A program made the position numbers and the translations under genes. From Candidatus Baltobacteraceae bacterium (lineage in GTDB: Bacteria > Vulcanimicrobiota > Vulcanimicrobiia > Vulcanimicrobiales > Vulcanimicrobiaceae): 64,000 nucleotides of DNA. Position 1 is the first letter of the stretch. Every line of letters starts with the position of its first letter. The DNA lies in the NCBI GenBank assembly GCA_036489885.1, contig DASXEW010000004.1, positions 1 to 64,000 on the forward strand. The letters run 5' to 3'. Shown here piece after piece: positions 1 to 7,435 of the stretch. The notes under the pieces were generated by a model. That model made no database searches. It was not told where the DNA came from and saw nothing but the letters and a program-made list of their open reading frames with translations.

Positions 1-2
1 AT

Positions 3-467
3 GCCGAGACCGATCTGCGGTACGCTGCGGAGAAGGTTCGGGCCGGCGCGCATTTTTTGACGACGCAGTTGTTTTTTGACAACGAACGCTATTTCACGTT
101 CGTACAGCGCGCGCGCAGCATGGGAATCACGGTTCCGATTCTTCCGGGCATCATGCCGATCACCGACTACCGTCAGATCCAGCGCTTTACCGAGATGTGC
201 GGATCGGAGATCCCGTTCCGTTTGCGCTCTGAGCTAGAGCGCCGCGTGGACGAACCCGAGGCCGTCGTCGATCTCGGCGTTGCATATGCCACGCTGCAGT
301 GCGCTGATTTGCTCGCGCGCGGTGCACCGGGCATCCACTTTTACACGCTGAATCGCTCGCCGGCAAGTCGCGCCGTGTGCTCGGCACTTCGTGCCGCAAA
401 CCGCTGGCCGCTGTCCCTCGACTCCGCGCCTGCAGGCGCTACTCTCGGGATGACAACTAAGAAGTAA
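3..467 (+). CDS. metF: Methylenetetrahydrofolate reductase, C-terminal part (5' end outside window)
   Basis: Open from the window edge in frame 3, so only about the last 154 residues are visible. Residues such as QLFFDNERYFTFV, ILPGIMPI and the terminal HFYTLNRS are typical of the C-terminal half of the MetF TIM barrel, which reduces 5,10-methylene-THF to 5-methyl-THF with NAD(P)H and FAD for methionine synthesis. The expected family end lies shortly after LNRS. The last ~19 codons here (from about 410) run into a palindromic repeat that also occurs near 10.7-10.8 kb, so the C-terminal tail and stop codon are derived from the repeat. A gap of 34 nt separates it from fliQ. Confidence 0.9.
   Translation, partial: AETDLRYAAEKVRAGAHFLTTQLFFDNERYFTFVQRARSMGITVPILPGIMPITDYRQIQRFTEMCGSEIPFRLRSELERRVDEPEAVVDLGVAYATLQCADLLARGAPGIHFYTLNRSPASRAVCSALRAANRWPLSLDSAPAGATLGMTTKK
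412..455 (+). repeat. Palindromic dispersed repeat, copy 1 (in the metF 3' end)
   Basis: The segment begins TGTCCCTCGACT, has a GC-rich centre and ends CTCGGGATGACA. Closely related sequences lie at 10728-10773 (opposite orientation) and 10804-10846 (same orientation). The copy lies inside the metF reading frame and supplies its last residues. Function unknown; it resembles REP-type dispersed palindromes. Confidence 0.8.
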
Positions 468-489
468 CCGTCTCGTAATCTACCTCGCG

Positions 490-495
490 TAGTAT
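490..495 (+). promoter_or_regulatory. Candidate -10 box for a leaderless fliQ operon transcript
   Basis: TAGTAT ends six nt before the fliQ ATG at 502, so the predicted transcript start would fall on or beside the start codon. No clear -35 box and no Shine-Dalgarno sequence are visible. The spacing is like that of the cysteine leader (34.7 kb) and the second asparaginase gene (48.0 kb). Weak evidence on its own. Confidence 0.35.
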
Positions 496-501
496 CGCGG
501 C

Positions 502-771
502 ATGGGCGAGCTCGATGCGTTGCTACGGCAGGCATGCGTGGTCTGTGCGGTGCTCGCGTTGCCCGCCGTCGTCGTTGCCACGATCGTCGGCACCGCGGTT
601 GCAGTCTTGCAAGCCGCGACGCAAGTTCACGAACAGACGCTGACGCTGCTGCCGAAATTGCTGGCGATCGGCGCGCTCGTCGTAGTCTTCGGTGCCTTCG
701 GGTTACGACTCTGCAGTGGTCTGTTCGAGGCCGCCGTCAGCGCGCTTCCGGCGCTGGTTCACGGAGCGTGA
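502..771 (+). CDS. fliQ: Flagellar/type III export gate protein FliQ
   Basis: An 89-residue protein with two hydrophobic helices, the usual length and topology of FliQ/SctS, a subunit of the inner-membrane export gate (FliPQR). It is first of four overlapping genes, fliQ-fliR-flhB-flhA, the conserved order of the export apparatus. The identity rests on size, topology and context. Sequence alone does not separate a flagellar from a non-flagellar (SctS) role. fliP, normally upstream, is absent: metF precedes it. Confidence 0.8.
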   Translation: MGELDALLRQACVVCAVLALPAVVVATIVGTAVAVLQAATQVHEQTLTLLPKLLAIGALVVVFGAFGLRLCSGLFEAAVSALPALVHGA

Positions 772-1451
772 CGGCGACGCTGCTTGCGGTGTTCGCGCGC
801 GCGATCGGCTTCTTCGTGCGCGCACCGGGATTCTCGCGAGCCAACGTCCCGGCCAGCGTTCGCGTGCTGTTTGCGTTCACACTCGCCATTGCGGTTGCGC
901 CGAGCGCCGGAAACCTTCGCGAGCACTCGGCCGCGGCGTTTCTCGTACTTCTTATGGGCGAGGCGTTGACCGGCGCGGTCTTCGGGCTGGGCGCAACGCT
1001 TGTCTTCGAGGGGTTTTCGGCCGCCGGACGTCTTCTCGACGATCTCGTTGGGCTGCGCGCGAGCGTCCCGGGAGTAAGCGTTGCGCCGGCTGGTTTCGGC
1101 GGCTTGTGGCTGCTCGTTTTCATCGCTGCGTACTTTGCACTTGGTGGAATCGATGCGCTGATCGTAACCTTTGCGAAGACATTTCTCGCGGTTCCGTTAG
1201 GAGCCGCGATCGACGCGCATGCACTACGCAGCTTCGGCTTCGCGTATGCGCCGCAATTCGCGCGCATTACGCTGCAGCTCGCAGCACCGGGCATTTGCGT
1301 GGCCATCTCCATTCAGGCCGGATTGGCCGTGCTGACGCGCGTCATCCCACGCTTCGGGAGCTTGTCGCTCGCGTATCCGCTCGCGTATGCTGCCGTGCTG
1401 CTCGTCGCATTCATCTCGCTCGGAAACGTTCGTGACATGGCTTCGCGTTGA
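768..1451 (+). CDS. fliR: Flagellar/type III export gate protein FliR
   Basis: I place the start at GTG 768, whose GTGA overlaps the fliQ stop. The open frame extends further upstream only as a shadow of fliQ. The 227-residue product begins VTATLLAVFARAIGFF and is almost entirely hydrophobic helices, as expected for FliR/SctT (about 250 residues), the export-gate subunit that assembles with FliP and FliQ. It ends inside the flhB start (TTGA overlap), so the operon is translationally coupled. Confidence 0.8.
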   Translation: MTATLLAVFARAIGFFVRAPGFSRANVPASVRVLFAFTLAIAVAPSAGNLREHSAAAFLVLLMGEALTGAVFGLGATLVFEGFSAAGRLLDDLVGLRASVPGVSVAPAGFGGLWLLVFIAAYFALGGIDALIVTFAKTFLAVPLGAAIDAHALRSFGFAYAPQFARITLQLAAPGICVAISIQAGLAVLTRVIPRFGSLSLAYPLAYAAVLLVAFISLGNVRDMASR

Positions 1452-2359
1452 AATCATTTGAGCCGACCCCGTCCAGACTCGAACGCGCGCGGCGCGAAGG
1501 CGATCATCCGGTCTCGCGCGATGCCGTCTCGGTCGCGTCGTTCTGCGGTGCGCTGCTCGGTTTTTCGGCCGTGTTGCCCGTCGTGCGAGCCGGCTTCCTC
1601 GAGGGCATGCACGCGATTGCGAATCCCGGCGATCTGGCTCGCATCATGAGGGCGGGCTTCATTGCCGTCGCTGCGACGGGAGCCGGCAGCGCTCTTGCCG
1701 CGGCGCTGGCAACCGTAGCGCAAACGCGTGGGATTTCGATGCGGCCCTTACCATTTCGACTCAATATCAGCCCACCGCTTGGTATCGAGGCCGCACACGG
1801 CGTGGCGCGCAGCACGCTCTCCGCTCTGGCGTGTCTGGTAGTCATTGCATGCGCGATCAAACCGGTTCCTAGCGCAATCGGGCGCGCGATCGAAGGCGTG
1901 GTCGCTGTCGGCATCGTTGCAGCAATCGTGGACGTCCTCGTCGTGCGCAAAGGCTGGCGACGCCGCTTGCGGATGACCTTCGACGAGCTACGCCGTGAAA
2001 TGCGCGAGAACGACGGTGATCCGCAAGCGCGCGCACGCCGCCGTCGCCTGCATCGATTGGTGATACGCGGTGCGCTGCGAAACGTTCGTCGCGCAACCTT
2101 CGTCGTCGTCAATCCAACGCACATCGCGATTGCGTTGCGCTATGTTACGGGTGAGATGCCGGTGCCGATGATCCTGGTTCGAGCCGCCGGCGACGGCGCA
2201 CTGCGCGTGAGAAAGCTCGCGGCGGAGTTGCGCATACCGCTTATCGAGGACCCGCCGTTGGCGCGCCGGCTCTTCGCGCATGATGCGCTTGGCCCGATAC
2301 CGCCCGAAGTGTACCTCGCCGTCGCACAGATCATCGCGGCATTGCAGCGAGAAGAGTGA
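1448..2359 (+). CDS. flhB: Export apparatus switch protein FlhB
   Basis: Starts at TTG 1448, overlapping the fliR stop by 4 nt. The N-terminus EPTPSRLERARREGDHPVSRD matches the conserved cytoplasmic start of FlhB/SctU. Four hydrophobic segments follow, then a cytoplasmic domain with the autocleavage motif NPTH (VVVNPTHIAIALRY), which in this family self-cleaves between Asn and Pro to switch substrate specificity. At 303 residues it is shorter than most FlhB (about 350-380), mainly through a compact membrane region and a short tail. The end overlaps the flhA start. Confidence 0.9.
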   Translation: MKSFEPTPSRLERARREGDHPVSRDAVSVASFCGALLGFSAVLPVVRAGFLEGMHAIANPGDLARIMRAGFIAVAATGAGSALAAALATVAQTRGISMRPLPFRLNISPPLGIEAAHGVARSTLSALACLVVIACAIKPVPSAIGRAIEGVVAVGIVAAIVDVLVVRKGWRRRLRMTFDELRREMRENDGDPQARARRRRLHRLVIRGALRNVRRATFVVVNPTHIAIALRYVTGEMPVPMILVRAAGDGALRVRKLAAELRIPLIEDPPLARRLFAHDALGPIPPEVYLAVAQIIAALQREE

Positions 2360-4482
2360 TGCGTTCGACATACGCATTCGCCGGCGTGGTCCTCGGCATC
2401 GTCTTTGTACTCGTCGTTCCGCTGCCGCCGCCGCTGCTCGACCTGCTTCTCGGCGTCGACATCCTGGCTGCAGCGCTCGTGCTGCTGGTAGCGATTCGTG
2501 TCGAGGAACCGCTTCAATTTTCTGCGTTCGCGCCCGCACTACTGGTTGCAACGCTTTATCGTCTAGCGCTCGATGTATCCGCGACGCGGCTGATTCTCTC
2601 GCACGGCGACGAGGCGGGCGGTGTCGGTGCCGTCATCCCAGCCTTTGGGTCGTTTGTCGTGGGTGGAAGCCCCATCGTCGGACTGATCGTGTTTGCAATT
2701 CTGATTACGATTCAATTCGTCGTCGTCGCCACGGGTGCGCAGCGCGTGGCCGAGGTTGCCGCGCGGTTCACGCTCGATGCGATGCCCGGCAAACAGATGG
2801 CGATCGATGCCGAGGTGCACGCCGGCGTTCTCGATGCGGAAGCGGCGCGCGCGCGTCGCGCACGGATCCAAGCTGAGGCCGATTTCTATGGAGCCATGGA
2901 CGGCGCCGGAAAGTTTGTAAAAGGCGATGCCGTTGCCGCGCTCGTTATCGTCCTTTTGAATCTCTGCGGGGGAATCGCGATCGGGCTCACCCATGGCCTC
3001 GCGCCCGCCGACGCGTTCGCACGCTACGCGATTCTTTCGATTGGGAATGCGCTCGTAACGACCTTACCTGCATTCTTGATTTCGGTCGCAATGGGTCTGA
3101 TGGTGACGCGGGTTGCCGTCGAGCGTTCGCTCGGGAGCGATCTGGCACAACAGTTGCTTGCGCGGCCCGATGCCTTGCGCGGAGCAGCTGCGCTCGTCGG
3201 AATTCTGGCCTTCGTGCCGGGGCTGCCCGGGCCGCTCTTTGCCACGCTCTCCGGGGCGGCATTTCTTGCTGCCCATTTCGCGCAGCGTCGGGCGCGCGAC
3301 GAGAATACGTCCACGCGAAAGAAACATTCCGATGCGCGCCGCGTTGCGTTGCGTCGTCCGGAAAGCGCGCTCGGTTTGGTTGGAGTCGATGCGATTGCAA
3401 TCGACGTCGGTGCGGACTTGCTCGCGCTGCTCAAACCGCCGCATGACGAAATGCTGCTCGACCGGATTGGAGAAATTCGCCGCGCCCTTGCAATTGAAAT
3501 CGGAATCGCAATTCCCGGGGTACGCCTGCGGGATGATCTCACGCGCGAGAGAGACACGTACGCAATTCGCGTGCATGATGCCGTTGCGGCCGTAGGTCGC
3601 TTACGGCTTGACCGTCTGCTCGCCGTGGGCAACGACGAGCTTTTAGCCAGCGTCGCCGGTGATGCCGCTCGCGAGCCCGTCTATGGCCTCGCCGCACGCG
3701 CAATCGATCCTGCGCTTCGAGGCGACGTTGAAAAGCAGGGCCTGATCGTCTTCGATCCGATTTCGATTCTGGGCTCGCATTTGGCGGAGGTCGCGCGCCG
3801 CCACGCTGCCGAGCTTTTCGGTCGCCAAGAGTTTGCGACGCTGCTCGAACATCTTCGCGCCGTAGCACCGGCGCTCGTCAAAGAGATCGGCGAAGCGATC
3901 CCCGTAGCACTTGCACATCGCGCGTTCGTGCTGCTCTTGCGCGAGAAGATGTGGCCGCGCGATCCGCTCGTTGCGCTGGAAGCCCTCATCGATGCGGGCG
4001 GTACGCGTGAACCGCGCGATCTCGCCGAGGCGATTCGCAGGCGCATCGTACCAGTCGAGCTGCGACGTCGTAATCGCGTGCCGCATGTGCTCGTGGCTGC
4101 GCCCGACCTCGAGGAGACGTTGCTATACTACGACGATCCGGAGCTCGGCGTCGCGCCTGATCCCGGTTTCGCGCTTGGTTTGCGCGCTGCGATCGTCGCC
4201 CACGCCGACCGATTCGCGCACGCCGGCGCAATCGTCACGGGCTCGCGTGCGCGACCCTTACTCAGCGAGCTTGTCGTTCGGTGGGGACTGGAAGTCGAGG
4301 TATTCTCTTACGCTGAGCTGCCGCGCGAAATGCCGCTCGAACCGATCGGAACGCTCGTCGTCGAACACGATGGACAGAGTCCGGTGACGGTCAACACGCA
4401 GTCGATCTCGGAAAATCCGCGCGTCGAGCCGATCGCTGCGGCGAGATCCGCAAGTCCGGGCGCGGTGATGTTGACGAGCTGA
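2359..4482 (+). CDS. flhA: Flagellar/type III export protein FlhA
   Basis: A 707-residue FHIPEP-family protein: a hydrophobic N-terminal half with RLALDVSATRLIL and the signature AARFTLDAMPGKQMAIDAE, then a large cytoplasmic domain that docks export substrates and chaperones. ATG 2359 overlaps the flhB stop (TGATG); GTG 2356 is an alternative. The family-conserved end lies near YAELPREMPLEPIGTLVVE. About 38 further residues form an unusual tail whose DNA is antisense to the convergent Fur-family gene. No other flagellar genes are in the window, so the rest of the machinery must be elsewhere. Confidence 0.9.
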   Translation: MRSTYAFAGVVLGIVFVLVVPLPPPLLDLLLGVDILAAALVLLVAIRVEEPLQFSAFAPALLVATLYRLALDVSATRLILSHGDEAGGVGAVIPAFGSFVVGGSPIVGLIVFAILITIQFVVVATGAQRVAEVAARFTLDAMPGKQMAIDAEVHAGVLDAEAARARRARIQAEADFYGAMDGAGKFVKGDAVAALVIVLLNLCGGIAIGLTHGLAPADAFARYAILSIGNALVTTLPAFLISVAMGLMVTRVAVERSLGSDLAQQLLARPDALRGAAALVGILAFVPGLPGPLFATLSGAAFLAAHFAQRRARDENTSTRKKHSDARRVALRRPESALGLVGVDAIAIDVGADLLALLKPPHDEMLLDRIGEIRRALAIEIGIAIPGVRLRDDLTRERDTYAIRVHDAVAAVGRLRLDRLLAVGNDELLASVAGDAAREPVYGLAARAIDPALRGDVEKQGLIVFDPISILGSHLAEVARRHAAELFGRQEFATLLEHLRAVAPALVKEIGEAIPVALAHRAFVLLLREKMWPRDPLVALEALIDAGGTREPRDLAEAIRRRIVPVELRRRNRVPHVLVAAPDLEETLLYYDDPELGVAPDPGFALGLRAAIVAHADRFAHAGAIVTGSRARPLLSELVVRWGLEVEVFSYAELPREMPLEPIGTLVVEHDGQSPVTVNTQSISENPRVEPIAAARSASPGAVMLTS

Positions 4483-4787
4483 CCGCACTTTGTACACAAC
4501 AGGTGATGATGTTTTTCGAGCACGGCTTCGAAGCGTGCCGCTGAACCTGCATGCGAAAATACTTGCACGAGGCCAAGTTCGCGCAGAATGTCGAGCGTGC
4601 GGTAGATCGTTCCAAGGCTAACGCCGGGAAGCTCTTCTCGAACGCGTTCTAAAATCGTTTCGGCAGAAAGATGTGCTGCGCCATCCAGGGCGCGCAGAAT
4701 CGCGGCGCGCTGCTTCGTCAGACGATACTTCGTCTGAAGAAGGCCGGCGTCGACCCCCTTAACATCCACCATCTCAAGCGCCCTCAT
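4308..4787 (-). CDS. Fur-family metal/peroxide-responsive repressor
   Basis: A 159-residue winged-helix regulator. The N-terminal half (YRLTKQRAAILRAL, AETILERVREE, VSLGTIYRTLDIL) is the Fur DNA-binding domain. The C-terminal half carries the metal motifs EKHHHLLCTKCG and GLCPSC, giving the two CxxC pairs of the structural zinc site. Whether it senses iron, zinc or peroxide cannot be told. The last ~18 residues after CPSC are unusual and arise where the gene runs 175 nt into the 3' end of convergent flhA. ATG 4787 is used; ATG 4772 (MVDVKG) is equally possible. The secD promoter begins 8 nt from its start, so the two diverge. Confidence 0.88.
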   Translation of the reverse strand: MRALEMVDVKGVDAGLLQTKYRLTKQRAAILRALDGAAHLSAETILERVREELPGVSLGTIYRTLDILRELGLVQVFSHAGSAARFEAVLEKHHHLLCTKCGQLVNITAPGLADLAAAIGSTRGFSEIDCVLTVTGLCPSCSTTSVPIGSSGISRGSSA

Positions 4788-4794
4788 TCACGGT

Positions 4795-4823
4795 TTGACC
4801 CGGGATGCCGACCCTGCTACAAT
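4795..4823 (+). promoter_or_regulatory. Sigma-70-type promoter of secDF
   Basis: TTGACC (4795-4800), a 17-nt spacer and TACAAT (4818-4823) form a near-consensus housekeeping promoter. The predicted transcript start near 4830 leaves about 25 nt before the secD ATG at 4855, and it rules out the longer open frame beginning at TTG 4795. Confidence 0.75.
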
Positions 4824-4854
4824 CTTGCGGTTCTCCCCTTCCCGCTGGCGGAAA

Positions 4855-6195
4855 ATGTGGTCTAGATTCAAAAATCCCGTGAAGGCGGCACTGCTGCTCG
4901 TCTTCGTCGCCCTTTGCGTTTGGGCGATTCTGCCCGTGCAACAGAAAATACGATTGGGTCTCGACCTGCGCGGAGGCGTTCAGGTCATTTTGCAGTTGCA
5001 ACCCACAAAAGAGGTCCCTGCTATCACGAGCCAGGTGCAGAGCCAGGTCGTGCAGGTCATCGACAATCGTATCAACGGCTTGGGCGTAACGGAGCCGCAG
5101 ATCACGCGCGTGGGCAACGATCGGATATTGGTCGAGCTTCCGGCGGTGAAGAATCCCGACGAAGCGATTCGCGCGCTCAAAGACGTCGCGCACCTCGAAT
5201 TCAAGATCGTGCCGGAGCAAGTTGCGACCCGCGCGTATGCAGCGCAAACCTCGGGCAAAGATCAAGCCTATATTCAAGGAAGCGTCGAGAAGCCGTCGCC
5301 GGCGTTCCTCGCCAGCGGTGCGACCATCTATAGCGGTGCCGAGCTGAAGGGCGCTCAGGCCTCCTACGATCAAAGCGGCCACCCGAAAATCGACTTTCAA
5401 ACGAAGAATCCCGGCAAGTTCGATTCGCTGACGCGCAAGTATTTGCATCAAAACCTCGGCATCTTCTTGGATGGCGGCTTCGTTTCGTCGCCCGTGATTC
5501 AATCGCCGATCGGTGAAAGCGGCGAGATCACCGGCAACTTCACGGAAGACGATGTCGTACGCATCGCAAACGAGCTCAACGCCGGTGCGTTGCCCGTCCC
5601 CGTCGTGATCATCTCGGACGACACGATCGGTCCGGTACTCGGTCAGCTCGACTTGACGGAATCGCTGTATGCTGCGGCGCTCGGTCTCGGCCTCGTCCTG
5701 GTATTCATGGTCATCGTCTATCGGTTACCGGGATTGCTCGCCGACTTGGCACTTGTCGTATACGTCGTCGCCTTGTTGGCGTTGCTCGCAGTCAATAAAG
5801 CGACGCTCACGCTTCCCGGCATCGCCGGCTTCGTTCTCTCGATCGGTATGGCGGTTGACGCCAACGTTCTGATTTTCGAGCGCCTCAAAGAAGAGTTGTG
5901 GGCCGGGAAGACGTTGCGCGCCGCAGTCCGGACCGGATTCGCGCGCGCCTTTACGACGGTTTTCGATAGCCACGTGACGACGATCGTCGGCGCGGGCGTT
6001 TTGTTTTTGCTTGGAACCGGAACGGTGAAAGGCTTCGCATACACGCTCTTTTGGGGAACGGTATTCTCGCTGGGTACCGCCGTCTACATCACGCGCTTCT
6101 TTATGGATGTCGTCGTCGATACCGACATCGTGACGTCGCCTGCCGCATACGGTGCGAGTGCGGGTGACATCGCCGCCGTGAAAGCCGGAGCCTAG
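4855..6195 (+). CDS. secD: Protein translocase subunit SecD
   Basis: A 446-residue inner-membrane protein that, with SecF, uses the proton gradient to pull proteins through SecYEG. A first transmembrane helix is followed by the conserved LGLDLRGGVQVILQL, a periplasmic P1 region, and a five-helix RND-like domain with GIAGFVLSIGMAVDANVLIFERLKEEL. I chose ATG 4855 because a near-consensus promoter overlaps the longer open frame and the usual SecD N-terminus (MWSRFKNPVKAALLL) starts here. secF follows after a single intervening base. Confidence 0.95.
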   Translation: MWSRFKNPVKAALLLVFVALCVWAILPVQQKIRLGLDLRGGVQVILQLQPTKEVPAITSQVQSQVVQVIDNRINGLGVTEPQITRVGNDRILVELPAVKNPDEAIRALKDVAHLEFKIVPEQVATRAYAAQTSGKDQAYIQGSVEKPSPAFLASGATIYSGAELKGAQASYDQSGHPKIDFQTKNPGKFDSLTRKYLHQNLGIFLDGGFVSSPVIQSPIGESGEITGNFTEDDVVRIANELNAGALPVPVVIISDDTIGPVLGQLDLTESLYAAALGLGLVLVFMVIVYRLPGLLADLALVVYVVALLALLAVNKATLTLPGIAGFVLSIGMAVDANVLIFERLKEELWAGKTLRAAVRTGFARAFTTVFDSHVTTIVGAGVLFLLGTGTVKGFAYTLFWGTVFSLGTAVYITRFFMDVVVDTDIVTSPAAYGASAGDIAAVKAGA

Positions 6196-6196
6196 C

Positions 6197-7435
6197 GTGT
6201 TCTTCCGGCGCCTGAATTGGAACATCGTCGGCTGGTTCCGCATCGTCTCGGCGATATCGTACGCCGTGATCGCGGCGGGCCTCATCACAATGGGCGTCCA
6301 TTGGCATAATACCGGCGCACCGCTGCGCCTCGGTCTATCGTTCACCGGCGGAACCGATCTGACGCTGAAATTCGATAAGAGCGTCACGCAAGCGCAGATC
6401 GCCTCGGCTCTCTCGACGGTCGGCGTCGGTGACGAGCGGATCAACACGCTCACCAAGTCGGGAGATCTCCCGGATTCGCGCTGGAGCGTCGAGACGCAAA
6501 CCGATTTCGGCAACGACACCGCAAAACTGTGGACCGCACTCGCCACGGTTGGGACAGTCGACCGCGCGCAATCCTCGATATCGACGGTCGGACCGACGCT
6601 ATCGCACGAGTATCTGCTGCACGCGCTCTACGCGCTCGTTATTGCGATCACGATCCAATTCATCTATATCGCGTTCCGCTTCGGCTGGAATTACATCTTC
6701 GGGCTCGTGGCGATCATTGCGCTCGTTCGCGATTCGCTGATGATGATCGGTATCTATGCGATCGCCGACAAGCGCGTCGACGACGCGTTTTTAGCTGCGG
6801 TTCTGACCGTCATCGGCTACTCGGTCATGGATACGATCGTCATTCTCGACCGGATTCGCGAGAACACGAAGGTCATGGACGGTGAACCGTACGAGCGGAT
6901 CGTCAACACGTCGATCTTGCAGACGATGACGCGCTCCGTGAATACACTGGCAACCGTCGTCATCACGCTGGTCGCGCTTCTGGCGCTTGGCGGAGCGTCG
7001 CTCAAGAACTTCGCATTTGCGCTGCTGGTCGGTATTTGCTCCGGCGGCTATCACTCGATCTTTTACTCGGCGCCCCTGGTTGTTCGGCTGCGCAAGCAGC
7101 AGGTGGAACGCGCAGAGCGGCGTCGCGCGCTCGGCCTTAGCGCGCCGGTCTCGCGTCCGCGTACGGTTGCCGAGGCCAAGGCGCAGGCGTCACGGACTGC
7201 AATAGAACGCGAAGCGATTCTGGCTGCGCGCAAAGAGCGCAAGGAAAAGGAAAAGGTCGATCCAAGTAGCGGCCCGCGGCAAACACGCTACAAGAAGCGT
7301 CGCATCGTGACGGCAGCTACGGAAACGATCGAGCCCGAGATCGATCCGCTCGATGCGCAACGCGCCGGCCTGCACGACGAAGCGCTCGAGCAAGGCCATG
7401 AGGAGATAAAACTCAATCTCGAAGAGACCGAGTAA
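6197..7435 (+). CDS. secF: Protein translocase subunit SecF with long basic/acidic tail
   Basis: Partner of SecD. Starts at GTG 6197, one base after the secD stop. It shows LGLSFTGGTDLTLKF in the first periplasmic segment and the SecF core VIGYSVMDTIVILDRIRENTK near residue 220, followed by further membrane helices. About 110 hydrophilic charged residues follow the last helix, making the protein (412 residues) longer than usual SecF (about 300). The tail ends in a run that overlaps the 5' coding extension of the helicase gene. Confidence 0.95.
   Translation: MFFRRLNWNIVGWFRIVSAISYAVIAAGLITMGVHWHNTGAPLRLGLSFTGGTDLTLKFDKSVTQAQIASALSTVGVGDERINTLTKSGDLPDSRWSVETQTDFGNDTAKLWTALATVGTVDRAQSSISTVGPTLSHEYLLHALYALVIAITIQFIYIAFRFGWNYIFGLVAIIALVRDSLMMIGIYAIADKRVDDAFLAAVLTVIGYSVMDTIVILDRIRENTKVMDGEPYERIVNTSILQTMTRSVNTLATVVITLVALLALGGASLKNFAFALLVGICSGGYHSIFYSAPLVVRLRKQQVERAERRRALGLSAPVSRPRTVAEAKAQASRTAIEREAILAARKERKEKEKVDPSSGPRQTRYKKRRIVTAATETIEPEIDPLDAQRAGLHDEALEQGHEEIKLNLEETE
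7401..7418 (+). promoter_or_regulatory. Shine-Dalgarno sequence and candidate ATC start of the helicase gene
   Basis: AGGAG at 7401-7405 lies 10 nt before ATC at 7416, within the secF tail. The helicase frame is open from 7410 and has no ATG, GTG or TTG until 7620, yet the intervening 68 codons look coding. ATC is the only near-cognate codon placed behind this strong ribosome-binding site. Confidence 0.45.

Noticed and set aside
534-767. N-terminal extension of the fliR open frame
   Set aside because: It is a shadow of fliQ with Arg/Cys-rich, non-membrane sequence; GTG 768 overlapping the fliQ stop is the natural start.
4795-4854. Earlier TTG start for secD
   Set aside because: It coincides with the -35 box of a near-consensus promoter and adds residues unlike SecD N-termini.
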